Source: an uncultured Succinivibrionaceae bacterium (GTDB lineage: Bacteria; Pseudomonadota; Gammaproteobacteria; Enterobacterales; Succinivibrionaceae). From it: a stretch of DNA of 49,360 nucleotides. The notes beneath the pieces are model-generated. The model was not told the DNA's origin. It searched no databases and saw nothing but the letters and a program-made list of their open reading frames with translations. Below are positions 1 to 8,592 of the stretch, piece after piece. Where the stretch lies: contig CALXYT010000011.1 of assembly GCA_944393045.1 (NCBI GenBank), positions 1 to 49,360 of the forward strand, written 5' to 3'. The position numbers and the translations under genes are program-made. Positions within the stretch are counted from its first letter, which is position 1. Each line of letters begins with the position of its first letter.

Positions 1-345
1 AGCAGTAACCGGAAGGTCACTGCTTTAAAAAATTCTCAGGATGTTTTTCTATTTACAGAAAAATTTTCACATACTCTTTTAAGACTTGGCATAGCTATGT
101 TTTTTATTCCCACTCGCCGAGTTAAATTCATTTCTAAACTTTTTGGTATAGGGAATTTAATTCGTCGTGGTTTTATTTGATGCTGATTATCCTTATCCTA
201 AGGTCTATTCTGACTTTTGCTATCAAAAATCTATCCGAGTCATCCTATCAGGGGGGCTTGAGATAGACAATTGGGTGGTTTAAGTGTATTATAGCACAAT
301 TCGACGTTTTCTTCAAATTATTTCTTGCTACTTCAGCAGTCACAT
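1..345. other. Gene-free left flank of the element
   Basis: No convincing coding region is visible. Positions 1-24 form a hairpin (arms AGCAGTAACC and GGTCACTGCT around GGAA) followed by TTT and A-rich sequence, so it is at best a weak terminator. Positions 104-116 carry a near copy of the guaA 3' end, described separately. On the minus strand about 50 codons are open from roughly 205 down to 38, but they have no good start or family signature. The rest holds nothing I recognise. Confidence 0.5.
104..116. repeat. Putative distal attachment-site repeat (copy of guaA 3' end)
   Basis: TTATTCCCACTCG here matches TTATTCCCATTCG at the guaA stop (9862-9874) at 12 of 13 bases, in the same orientation. 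Read on the minus strand it gives the codons for Glu-Trp-Glu-stop, the C-terminus of GuaA. The guaA 3' end is a known insertion target of tyrosine-integrase islands, so I infer that these are the two crossover repeats of an element of about 9.75 kb. The match is short, and the true core could differ by a few bases. Confidence 0.55.
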
Positions 346-1359
346 CTATTCCTCACTGTTGTTTACAACCCAAATCTTTTTGAGAGGGATCAGCCCTTTG
401 ATTTCATCATCCATCTGATCGTAGTAATGTAGGAACTCCTCGATAATTTCTTTGTGGGTCCAAAGCCGAATTTCAAAGAACTGTTTGGCTGTCTCGTTGA
501 TGACTGAAGATTTGAATCCACTCCATGACACCAACAGGCCATATTCGGCACCGAAGTTCTTCATCACGCCTCCCAGCTGATCTAGAACAATCCGGTCTAC
601 TGGTGCGTCTGTGGACTTAACCTGAACACAGATTTTTGGACTACCAAAGCCAAGGGTACCTGCAGAAGCCAGAATGTCCACACCTTTATCTGGTCCAGCC
701 TGGCTGACATATGTAGTGAATCCTTTTGCTCGGAGAATTGCATCTACAATTTTTGCCAAACCATGTCCCTTAGTCTTTTGGATTATCAAGTTTGTGATAA
801 CCCCCATGGCTTCATTTTCAATATCCCGCGCTTCTTCCTCATCCTGTGGATCTTGGGAAATAATTGAGGACACTTTCTTGCCTTGCTTGTGCGCATTGAT
901 GACCGTTTTTATGCGTTCTTCCTGCTTGATACGACAAATGGTCATAAAAGCTCCAAAAGAATATAGGATATCCTGATCAAATGCTGTGCGAGGAACGTCA
1001 CAGGCAAACCAATCAACTTGATGGGCGTGATAATAAGGATTATCGTTGTCAGGCAAGAATTCATAATCACCTGTGATCTTACCAAAATGGATTACAGGCT
1101 TGATCTTACTGGGGAGAACAACGATCTCTCCCTTTTTCATTTCATGGGCAAACGGCCATACCTGGCTTGCCCAGTTCATCGCTGTTTTTACCTTGACATC
1201 TGGGGTGTTGTCCACAAAGTATTGTTGCAAGTCCAGCTTGGTGTGGAACTGCATGATTGATTCAGAGAGATTGTCCCAGGTGCAGTATACCCTATTATCT
1301 TCAAGAAATTTATTTTCAAACTCGCCATATCGTCCGGCGCGACATAACCATATCGGCAT
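346..1359 (-). CDS. Mrr-like restriction endonuclease
   Basis: A 337-residue protein. The C-terminal half (about residues 195-310) is an Mrr_cat-type nuclease fold. GVDILAS supplies the catalytic Asp, and VQVKS about 15 residues later supplies the Q-x-K motif of the PD-(D/E)xK superfamily. The N-terminal half (MPIWLCRAG onward) resembles the substrate-sensing domain found in many Mrr-like proteins. Such enzymes typically cut modified or foreign DNA in the cytoplasm. The ATG at 1359 is preceded by GGGAGG at suitable spacing, and the gap from the protease gene upstream is 19 bases. It is the last gene of the defence operon, where hsdR might be expected. Base composition is richer in GC than the host chromosome. 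The nuclease class is clear; the target is unknown. Confidence 0.8.
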   Translation of the reverse strand: MPIWLCRAGRYGEFENKFLEDNRVYCTWDNLSESIMQFHTKLDLQQYFVDNTPDVKVKTAMNWASQVWPFAHEMKKGEIVVLPSKIKPVIHFGKITGDYEFLPDNDNPYYHAHQVDWFACDVPRTAFDQDILYSFGAFMTICRIKQEERIKTVINAHKQGKKVSSIISQDPQDEEEARDIENEAMGVITNLIIQKTKGHGLAKIVDAILRAKGFTTYVSQAGPDKGVDILASAGTLGFGSPKICVQVKSTDAPVDRIVLDQLGGVMKNFGAEYGLLVSWSGFKSSVINETAKQFFEIRLWTHKEIIEEFLHYYDQMDDEIKGLIPLKKIWVVNNSEE

Positions 1360-1378
1360 TATTTTTCCTCCCTATCGC

Positions 1379-2080
1379 TCATAGCCAAAATGTTGCGCTA
1401 CGATCTAAAACTATCTTGCGTTCTTTCCAATCGGGCATAAGCATGGTCAAGAAACTATAAAAATGCTTTGAATGATTTGGATGGATAAAATGACAGAACT
1501 CATGCATTACGACATATTCGATACAGTTTCGGGGGGCTTCCAATAAACGCTTGTTCAGTGTAATACCCCCCTTTATTGCCGAACAAGAGCCCCACCGTGT
1601 CTCCATGTCACGAATCCGCAATGTTGGCATCTGTACTCCATATTTTTGAAATACAGGATAGGTTTCCATAATGATCTCACCAAAAACAGTTCGACACTGC
1701 TCATCCAGATAACGGCTCACCATCTTTTGCTTTTTTGCAAAGTCTTCCGTGTCTTTCACACAAAGATGCAGATAAATCCCATCAGAGGATATTGAGTCTC
1801 GCACATTTTCCTCCACTTTTAGACGGACTCCTCTGCCCAGCAGATAGAAAGTCTCTCCACTGACATATTGCTTGGGCTGAGGGGCATACTGTGCCATTTC
1901 ATTTTCAATACGCTTTAATGCATAATTGGAATGGGTAGGAGGTAAAGTGCCACGATACCCTACAAATTGGCAGTGAAATGGATGCTTACAGCAATGCAGG
2001 ATTGCCCAGTTGTTCTCCCGCTGTATTGCATAATAGTCTTGCTCATTGCCGATAAAAATGTCATGATATATTTCTTTCAT
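1379..2080 (-). CDS. YgjP/DUF45 family metal-dependent hydrolase (zincin)
   Basis: A 233-residue member of the YgjP-like (DUF45/WLM-related) zinc metalloprotease family. The zinc site is MHEFCHFIHPNHSKHFY near residues 190-206: HEFCH is the HExxH helix, and the later His is the third ligand. The family signature RWGSC stands before it. These proteins are frequently encoded beside type I restriction genes; their substrate is not established. The start codon overlaps the hsdS stop in an ATGA arrangement at 2077-2080, so translation is coupled. The reading frame is intact, unlike the hsdS before it. Confidence 0.8.
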   Translation of the reverse strand: MKEIYHDIFIGNEQDYYAIQRENNWAILHCCKHPFHCQFVGYRGTLPPTHSNYALKRIENEMAQYAPQPKQYVSGETFYLLGRGVRLKVEENVRDSISSDGIYLHLCVKDTEDFAKKQKMVSRYLDEQCRTVFGEIIMETYPVFQKYGVQMPTLRIRDMETRWGSCSAIKGGITLNKRLLEAPRNCIEYVVMHEFCHFIHPNHSKHFYSFLTMLMPDWKERKIVLDRSATFWL

Positions 2081-3159
2081 ATCTTCACCCTCACAATTCC
2101 CGCCAGCAAGTGTTGCATCAAAGCTTTTTTCTTTTGTTTTTCCTGTTCAATGTCCTGTCGCAACAGGTCGATTTCACGGTCGGCGGCAATAAAAGTATCC
2201 GCTACTGCTTTTTGTTCTTCTACATCTAGTGGCAAATACAATTTGCTCGAAATAAATGTATCATTTGTAATGTTAATTGTGTTTTTTGCCCCTTTCTGTA
2301 CAATTGGCAACAGATAATTTCGCGCACAAATAGCTGATTGAAAATATGTGTGCAAAAAGTATCCAAGGCCAAATGTCAAGGGTGTAAATACTCCATATAG
2401 CGGTGAAACTGCAACAGTTTCCTGCAATAAGTTCTGCTTAACAATTCCATACAGAAAATCTCCGGTAGGACTTTTGGTGTATATGATATCTCCATAATGA
2501 GCCACAGAATAGTTTGAAGTATCATTTGCTGCATAGCTTCTTCCCAAATGTTCAACCTGATCTACAACACCTTTTTGAACTGCTACCGAACAAATTCTCA
2601 AATTTTGCTCTACATTCTTTTCTTTCCGTTCAGAAAGAACCTCACACAGTTTTATATTTTTCCACTCCCCACTAAGCCCCGGAAGACGCTTTTTGCCGGT
2701 CAGATGCTGCCTCCAGAATATCGGTTCCCCGCTTTGTCAAAAAATAAGAAATCAGGTAATTGATATCAACTCTATCGTTTACAGGACGGTATATCGGAAA
2801 ACGGTGAGATCCATTCATTCCTACTTCAGATTGTGTGGTCTTTCTGATTGCCTGTTCCCATGCGAAAACAATATTCACTATAAAGCAGTCCGGCTCAATC
2901 TAAAAGACCGCCTTGTTTCCAAGCACTGAACCTGTAACGGGTTCTTTATAGAAGATGCCTTTTCCGTGGGAACGGATACCGATTTGAGTGTACAACTCGT
3001 TAGGCTTAATCTCCACAGGTTTCTCCACACGGCTAAGGCATTCTCCAAGCATATACAAATCCCAATCAGCAGGGAGAATGGTTGATTTTGTTTTTTATAT
3101 CCCTCTGGAACATTTCCATGCCGGATTTGCTCGATTATATCTCGCGTTCTTAATGTCAT
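2077..3159 (-). pseudogene. hsdS: Type I restriction specificity subunit HsdS, degenerate
   Basis: Remains of a two-domain HsdS lie in three reading frames. The N-terminus MTLRTRDIIEQIRHG starts at 3159, overlapping the upstream stop as ATGA. A frameshift near a run of T at 3085-3095 moves the first target-recognition domain (DWDLYMLGECLSRV onward) to another frame. That frame has an in-frame TAG at 2900-2902. At about 2695 the first domain ends abruptly (DILEAAS) and joins, out of frame, the central conserved HLTGKKRLPG segment, so the usual helical spacer of several dozen residues is deleted. The second recognition domain (from about 2680; open 2601-2077) is intact through the C-terminal helix. 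A full-length specificity subunit cannot be made without correction; a half-subunit starting near 2601 could be. Confidence 0.8.
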
Positions 3160-4091
3160 CTCTGCTTACCATTCTCTTGGCTCAAATTAACAATAGTTTC
3201 TGCAATACTGTCTTCTTGCTTCTGATGCTTTCCCTTTCGCATTTTATAGAACCAATCTGGAATAAGAAAACCCACTTCTCGTCTTTCTCGAATCTTATAT
3301 TGCAAATCAATCAATTCTTCTTTAACAGATACACTGTTATCTCCTGATAGCTTATTTTCAATTTGATCGCAAAAACTATCAATTTTTCGTAAAAGTGAAA
3401 TACTCTCGAAGACTTCTTTGCAAATGGAATATGTATATTCTGCAAGTGGTGTTAACCATGATAAAATACATATCAGTTTAATAAAGTCAGGATTAACGAT
3501 GAACATAGTTACAATCATGGCAACGACTGCAATCAGCAAAATGCCAAGCTGAAGGCAGATATAAGATTTATGCAAACCGTAGTCCCATCTTACATTTTCT
3601 CGTTGACAATGAAAAATCTGAGCTTCACCTGGCAAAGAGGAGTAATCACTATACCAGTTTTTCATATCAGAGGTATCTTCACCTGAAAATTCACTTATCG
3701 TCTTTGCAAGGTCGGTCTTATTCGGTAATTCGCCCCACTCAGACTTAGTTCCTACTATAGCCGAAGCAAAAAGCGTCACATCAATATACTGTTGTATGGA
3801 AGCTGCGTGTTTTTTGTGAGCGGAAATATGTCCATCCGAGTATTTGTTAAACACAACCAATCCTACGGCAAATAAGCTGGATATGGCAGACAGTGTATCA
3901 CAATCTACAATAGACGCAACGATAGAACAGATCGTGAATATAAGAGTTACCGTTGACTTTATCCAACTGGCTCTTTTTGCATGAGAATACTCATTTCTTT
4001 GAGCTAACTGGCATTTGAGTAAGAATTCTTCATTCTGACAAACAAAAATACTATTATCCGTATGTCGGGAAGTCGCTTCCAAAAATTTCAC
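3156..4091 (-). CDS. S-4TM family putative pore-forming effector
   Basis: A protein of about 310 residues with four predicted membrane segments in two pairs: one pair near the N-terminus (around SWIKSTVTLIFTICSIVAS and the following SSLFAVGLVVF) and one pair past the middle (GILLIAVVAMIVTMFIV and LICILSWLTPLAEY), with cytoplasmic stretches between and after. This matches the SMODS-associated 4TM family, the predicted membrane-disrupting effector of CBASS-type defence. The frame is open to 4223, but that would overlap the cyclase gene by 170 bases. GTG at 4091 or TTG at 4082, inside the last codons of the cyclase gene, are more likely starts. The stop overlaps the hsdS start (ATGA). The cyclase immediately upstream supports the effector role; direct nucleotide binding is unproven. 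Confidence 0.72.
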   Translation of the reverse strand: MKFLEATSRHTDNSIFVCQNEEFLLKCQLAQRNEYSHAKRASWIKSTVTLIFTICSIVASIVDCDTLSAISSLFAVGLVVFNKYSDGHISAHKKHAASIQQYIDVTLFASAIVGTKSEWGELPNKTDLAKTISEFSGEDTSDMKNWYSDYSSLPGEAQIFHCQRENVRWDYGLHKSYICLQLGILLIAVVAMIVTMFIVNPDFIKLICILSWLTPLAEYTYSICKEVFESISLLRKIDSFCDQIENKLSGDNSVSVKEELIDLQYKIRERREVGFLIPDWFYKMRKGKHQKQEDSIAETIVNLSQENGKQR

Positions 4092-5082
4092 CCCACTTTT
4101 TAATAGCCTCTTTATGGTTACCATCCTGTTCTTGTTGCCAAGCTTCACATGCCTTATTGTAATCAGTACATGCCTTTTTCTGAAGGTGCAATTTATCGTC
4201 TTTGCCAAGGTTGTTGATATCACCTTGAATTTCTTTCATGTCATACACTGGACTAAAAATATGTCTTGCTATATAGCTCAACGCATTTTTAAAACGAAGA
4301 TCTATCCTCTGACTTAGTTCTTTTTGAGAATCCGCAAAATTTATAATCATGGTTTCAAGAAGATATGACGGCAGTGTTTGGGCATTCTTTACTTTATTCC
4401 ATTTTTTGCAAAGGCGAATTAACTCCAACACACGTCCATCTTTACTTTGGTTTGTGCTTGTAACATGCCCTTTGTCTTTATCAGGTGCTGTCTTTTTCCA
4501 ATTGCCATTTCCGTTTGGAATCAAATAGTATGACCTACCATTGCTTTCTTGTACCGTATGGAAACAAGGTACCATATCAAAAGACCATTCCTTTGATTTT
4601 AGACTTAAAATAATCGCTTCGCCGTTTCTACGAATCTCAGAACGTGAATATTCTCTCACTGATTCTAACTTTTTCTTAAATTTATTAGCTACCTGGGTGC
4701 TGTTAAGTGTTCCATCTTCGCGTGTGCAACCTTTTTGTGCTGCATTGGTGGTACTTGCAGTTATTCTGACCTCGTCCCAAGGGTCATCGGAATAATACGT
4801 TGCACCGTTAGCAGCAATACCGATCATCAAATCCACATCATCAAGATCACGGCATTTAGTCTTTCTCGCAAATGAACCAAAATGTACATTAAAGCTATCA
4901 CATAAATTAAAGAAGCCGTCCTTGTCATCAAATTCGGCGATATTATCAAGCAGGTTGTCTCGACTCGTTCTTGCTTTGGATACAACATCCGGGTCAAGAT
5001 TGACAATATCCCTCATAAATTCAGCAAATGCATTATTAACGGTTGTAGCCAAATCCTCTACCTCCTTAGATTCCAAGTTCAT
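4054..5082 (-). CDS. CD-NTase, SMODS-type nucleotidyltransferase (CBASS cyclase)
   Basis: A 342-residue nucleotidyltransferase. The active-site signature is visible: Gly69-Ser70 of HFGSF, then Asp82 and Asp84 in the DDVDLMIGI strand, and a third acidic residue at Asp168 in WSFDMVP. The C-terminal helical domain (around residues 235-275, with LPSYLLETMIINF) is that of the CD-NTase/OAS class. Such enzymes make cyclic di- or trinucleotides on phage infection, which activate a partner effector; here the adjacent S-4TM membrane protein is the obvious candidate. The start overlaps the end of hsdM by 17 bases, so it is part of the same transcript. The product nucleotide cannot be told from sequence. 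No Cap2/Cap3 or HORMA/TRIP13 genes are present, so it would be a minimal type I arrangement. Confidence 0.8.
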   Translation of the reverse strand: MNLESKEVEDLATTVNNAFAEFMRDIVNLDPDVVSKARTSRDNLLDNIAEFDDKDGFFNLCDSFNVHFGSFARKTKCRDLDDVDLMIGIAANGATYYSDDPWDEVRITASTTNAAQKGCTREDGTLNSTQVANKFKKKLESVREYSRSEIRRNGEAIILSLKSKEWSFDMVPCFHTVQESNGRSYYLIPNGNGNWKKTAPDKDKGHVTSTNQSKDGRVLELIRLCKKWNKVKNAQTLPSYLLETMIINFADSQKELSQRIDLRFKNALSYIARHIFSPVYDMKEIQGDINNLGKDDKLHLQKKACTDYNKACEAWQQEQDGNHKEAIKKWGEIFGSDFPTYG

Positions 5083-6591
5083 CCATATATTTTTTCATCT
5101 GCGCTTGTACTTGAGCCAGTTCCGCCTCGATAACAGCAATGTTTCGCTGCACCGTATCGATATCTGCCAGTTCTTCTTCAAAGGTATCCACATACCGAGG
5201 GATATTTAAGTTGAAGTCATTCTCTTTGATCTCGTCGAAGGAGGACACATAACTGTATTTATCCTCGTTCTGCCGCGCTTGATAGGCGTTGACAATACGT
5301 TGAATGTCGCTGTCCCGCAGGATATTCTGGTTCTTACCCTTCTCAAAGTTCCCATCTCCGGAGGCGTCGATAAACAGCACATCCCGGCAGGTGCGGTTCT
5401 TCTTGAATACCAGAATACTGGCGGGGATACAGGTGCCGTAGAACAGGTTGGCCGGTAAGCCGATGACTGCATCCAGCAGATTCATCTCCACCAGTTGACG
5501 ACGGATTTTCCCCTCGCTGGCCCCGCGGAACAGAACACCATGTGGCAGCACCACCGCCATGCGGCCGCTCTCCTCATCTAGGCTGGAAAGGATGTGCAGC
5601 ACAAAAGCGTAGTCTCCTTTGGAAGTGGGAGGAACACCCCAATCGAAACGGCGGTATTGATCTAGTTCAGCAGACATTTTCTTTTTGCCTTTACTGTCCG
5701 CTTCAGCGTCCGAGAGGAACCCGCTGTCCCACTTGTCCAGACTAAACGGCGGATTTGCCACCACAACCTGGAACTTCATTAAATTATCATCCTCAACATT
5801 CTGAGGATTAGAGAGTGTATCGCCTTGCCAGATCCGGGCGTCATCTACACCGTGGAGTAACATATTCATAGTGCAGAGAGCCCAGGTCTGAGCGTTGAGC
5901 TCCTGCCCATAGATAGTCACCTTGCCATTGGGTACTTTTTTATAGGCTTTCAGCAACAAACTGCCGCTGCCGCATGTGGGGTCGTAGATTCGGTCGTTCT
6001 CCTTGGGCTGCACCAGAGAGGCTACCAGTTCAGAGACCTGGCTTGGAGTGAAGAACTCGCCTCCCTTCTTTCCGGCATCAGAGGCGAACATAGCTATCAT
6101 GTATTCGTAGGCATCTCCAATGATATCGGCGGAACCCAACTGACTGGGCCGCAGATCCAGACCATTGAAATCCTCTAACAAGTTGCGCAGGGTAGCGTTC
6201 TTCTCTTTGGGTTCACCGAAGTCTACCTGGGAGTTGAAGTCGATGGCCCGGAATACATTGCGCAACTTTCTGCTGTTATGCTCCTCAATATGGTTCAATG
6301 CCACATTGATTTTCTGGCCAATTTCAGCATCGTTCCGGTTGGCATAGAGATAGTCAAAGGTGGACTGCTCGTCCATTGCAAAGCGTTCCCGGCTCATGGC
6401 TCGTTCTACTCGGCGCATATCCCCATCATACTGTTTGATATACCCCTCGCGCCTCTTTTGGAGACATCGCTGAGATACTTTACGAATAACATGGAGAGGA
6501 TATAGTCTTTATAGCGTGAACTATCGATCTTGCCGCGGAAACTATCACAGGCGTTCCACAGGACCAGCTCAATATCTTTTCTGGTTGTCAT
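5066..6591 (-). pseudogene. hsdM: Type I DNA methyltransferase HsdM, single frameshift
   Basis: An N6-adenine methyltransferase subunit split over two frames. The N-terminal part (start 6591 or 6597) runs through RYKDYILSMLFVKYLSDVS and then loses frame. The second frame resumes as EGYIKQYDGDM and continues uninterrupted for about 450 residues. One base appears to be missing around 6450-6460. The remainder is complete: the SAM-binding motif DPTCGSGSLL, the catalytic NPPF motif, and a C-terminal helix pair that would contact HsdS. The start at 6591 has AGGG at good spacing. If the missing base is a sequencing error the enzyme would be functional; otherwise the methylase is lost. The stop overlaps the cyclase start. 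Confidence 0.8.
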
Positions 6592-6593
6592 CT

Positions 6594-7173
6594 TCATTTC
6601 CCTTTCTTTGCTCTTTTGTACGCCTGATTCAGTACATCTGCATAATACTTTTGTTTTTCATCTGCCAACATTCTAAGTAATTGGTTCTCTCTTTTGGCCA
6701 TCAGATTGAACTGGGCGATTTTGCGCTGATCCTCCACGGAAAGAATGGCCAATTCAAAGTCAGCTAAAAATCTTACGTTAACTGCGCCAAGCATATTGCT
6801 GGTTGCATTCTCGTAGATTTTTCGTTTTATCTTTTCTGTATTCAGCAGCCAAAAAAGATACTCTGGCAACAGACTCTTGTATTCAACTCGAATCACTACA
6901 AAGTTTGAGGAAACCACCATTCCAGATGTAGTTTTATCAATCAGAACTGCTGTATATGGTGCTGTAAGGCGGACAATGATATCTCCACTTTGCGAGAGGT
7001 ATTTTTCTTTCAGCGGTTCTTTTGCTTCATAGATATCGGCCTCATTCAATTGTCCCTTTCTGCTGAATACACCGTAGATTAATCAAGGGATATCTATATT
7101 CACTTGGCTCTTTGGCCTGTTTTCTCGACAAGACCAGACCGCTGCGAACACTCGCGAGGTCCTGCAATTTCAT
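6594..7173 (-). pseudogene. hsdS: Half-size HsdS specificity subunit, single frameshift
   Basis: About 193 codons, one target-recognition domain. It begins MKLQDLASVRSGLVL at the ATG at 7171-7173 with GAGG seven bases upstream. The frame is lost at about 7050-7055, where one extra base turns the QKGQLNEAD region into a TGA. The rest (KYLSQSGDIIVRLTAP onward) is intact, ending with the coiled helix EDQRKIAQFNLMAKRENQLL and a Lys-rich tail. Half-size specificity subunits that dimerise are known in bacteria of the Firmicutes. It is the first gene of the operon; its stop abuts the hsdM start. A shorter protein could start at TTG 7049. Confidence 0.75.
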
Positions 7174-7244
7174 CCTTTTACCTCGTTTGTCATGATCGAT
7201 AAATAACAGACGTATTTTAAAAAATTTGTTTTTGAACTATTCCC

Positions 7245-7273
7245 ATTATATGCTAGCTAGTCGAATTTGTTAA
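7245..7273 (-). promoter_or_regulatory. Promoter of the hsd/CBASS operon
   Basis: On the minus strand TTAACA (7268-7273) and a perfect TATAAT (7245-7250) are separated by exactly 17 bases, a near-consensus sigma-70 promoter. Transcription would start near 7238 and leave a leader of about 65 bases before the first hsdS. No other strong promoter is apparent before 346, so all seven genes may share it. Confidence 0.7.
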
Positions 7274-7318
7274 CAATAAAAATTGTCATGGCTCAAAAAT
7301 AATTTATACCTAGTGGGA

Positions 7319-7504
7319 TTAACTTTTATCGTTCATATAACTGACGCTTTTTAGGTAGTTGGCGATGTTACCGTTCAAAATCAGCTCGGCATAAGCCAGC
7401 GGATCGTTGTAGATCAGCCAGTCCAACTCCGACCGCTGGTAAATACTGTTCGCCACCGTCTTGTTTCTCCAGCGGTTATGGCTGTCATAGTTTTTCTTGG
7501 GCAT
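7319..7504 (-). CDS. Small conserved-looking protein next to integrase
   Basis: About 61 residues starting MPKKNYDSHNRWRNKTV. I chose the ATG at 7504 because AAGGAG lies eight bases upstream; an upstream ATG at 7525 lacks this. The N-terminal MPKKNYDSHNRWR resembles the start of small mobilisation or relaxosome-associated proteins of Firmicutes integrative elements, but the C-terminal two thirds (SELDWLIYNDPLAYAELI) does not look like the ribbon-helix-helix expected there. Function unknown. It follows the broken integrase with its start just past the integrase stop, so it was probably co-transcribed with it. Confidence 0.5.
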   Translation of the reverse strand: MPKKNYDSHNRWRNKTVANSIYQRSELDWLIYNDPLAYAELILNGNIANYLKSVSYMNDKS

Positions 7505-7508
7505 TTTC

Positions 7509-8589
7509 TTACACTCCTTTCTCATTTTTCAGCGAATCCAGCTTGTCGGCCATTTCCACCTGTCGGGTGGGGAACAGATGGGCATAGCGGTAGGTAATGT
7601 CATTGCTCTCATGTCACACACGCTCTGCGATGGCCAGTGTGGTAAAGCCCATGTCGATCAACAAACTGACGTGGCTGTGTCTCAAATCGTGTAGGCGAAT
7701 CCTTTTCACCCCCGTGTGCTTGCTGCCATGGTCTATTTCCCGGTGAAGATAGCTTTTGCTGATGGAAAACATCCGGCTGTCCGGCTCCACGCCGTAGAGT
7801 TGCTTAAGGTAGTCCTGAAGCTCGTCACAGAGAAACTGGGGCATCTGGATCACCTGGTTGCTCTTGGGCGTTTTGGCGTGGTAATGACATCCTGCTTGTT
7901 GAGTCGCTGGTACGACTTGTTGATGGTGAGAGTGCGCTTCTCAAAGTCGAAGTCCGCCGGGGGCAGGGCCAGCAGCTCACCTTCCCGGACACTGCACCAG
8001 TACAGAACTTCAAAGGCGTAGAAGGACAGGGGCTTATCCATTATGGCCTCAGAAAACTTGGTGTACTCCTCCCGGGGCAGAATAGCATTTTTTTCCGTTC
8101 TTCTGCCCCCATGTTTACCGCCTGCCGGGCTGGGTTGATATTCAGGCCGTAAAACCGGGCAGCGTGGTTGAAAATGGCGCTAAGTTGATTGTGAACCGTC
8201 TTAAGGTAGGTCTTGGACAGCGGTTTGCCGTGACAGTCCGTCATCTCCCGAACCTCATTCTGCAAGCGCATGATATCCTTGGCCGTGATCTCCGACAGCT
8301 TCCGCTTGGCAAAATAGGGTAGGATCTTCTTTTTGATGATGCTCTCCTTGGTAAGCCAGGTGTTGAGTTTCAGCTTGGGCTTGATGTCCTTCTCATAGAG
8401 AGCAACGAAGCTTTCAAAGGTCATGTTTATATCGGCCTGCTTTACCATTAGGAACTCCCGTTCCCACTCCAGGGCCTCCCGTTAGGTGGCAAAGCCCCTT
8501 TTGAGCTTCTGCTGGCGCTCGCCCTTCCAGTCAGTGTAGCGGAACTGCACATACCAGGTGCCGTTGTCCTTGTTTTTGAATGCTGCCAT
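7509..8589 (-). pseudogene. int: Tyrosine recombinase/integrase, multiply disrupted
   Basis: A phage/Tn916-type integrase of about 360 codons broken in four places. It starts MAAFKNKDNGTWYVQFRYTD at 8589 (AP2-like arm domain). It has a TAA at 8482-8484, a core-binding domain (INMTFESFVALYEKDI onward), a frameshift near 8075 after ERKKMLF, the start of the catalytic domain, a second frameshift near 7870 in a run of A, the HDLRHSHVSLLIDMG box with catalytic His and Arg, and a TGA at 7614-7616 where family members have Gly. The C-terminal end with the RYAHLFP Tyr follows. The excisionase start and the downstream small gene are intact. The element can no longer move by its own enzyme. Confidence 0.85.
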
Positions 8590-8592
8590 AAA

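Noticed and set aside
1-205. About 50 open codons on the minus strand (38-205) with a Lys/Arg-rich sequence
   Set aside because: No ribosome site, no plausible start and no recognisable family; left as flank.
674-1460. Several plus-strand frames over the Mrr-like gene
   Set aside because: Reverse-strand shadows; the minus-strand protein has catalytic motifs and a ribosome site.
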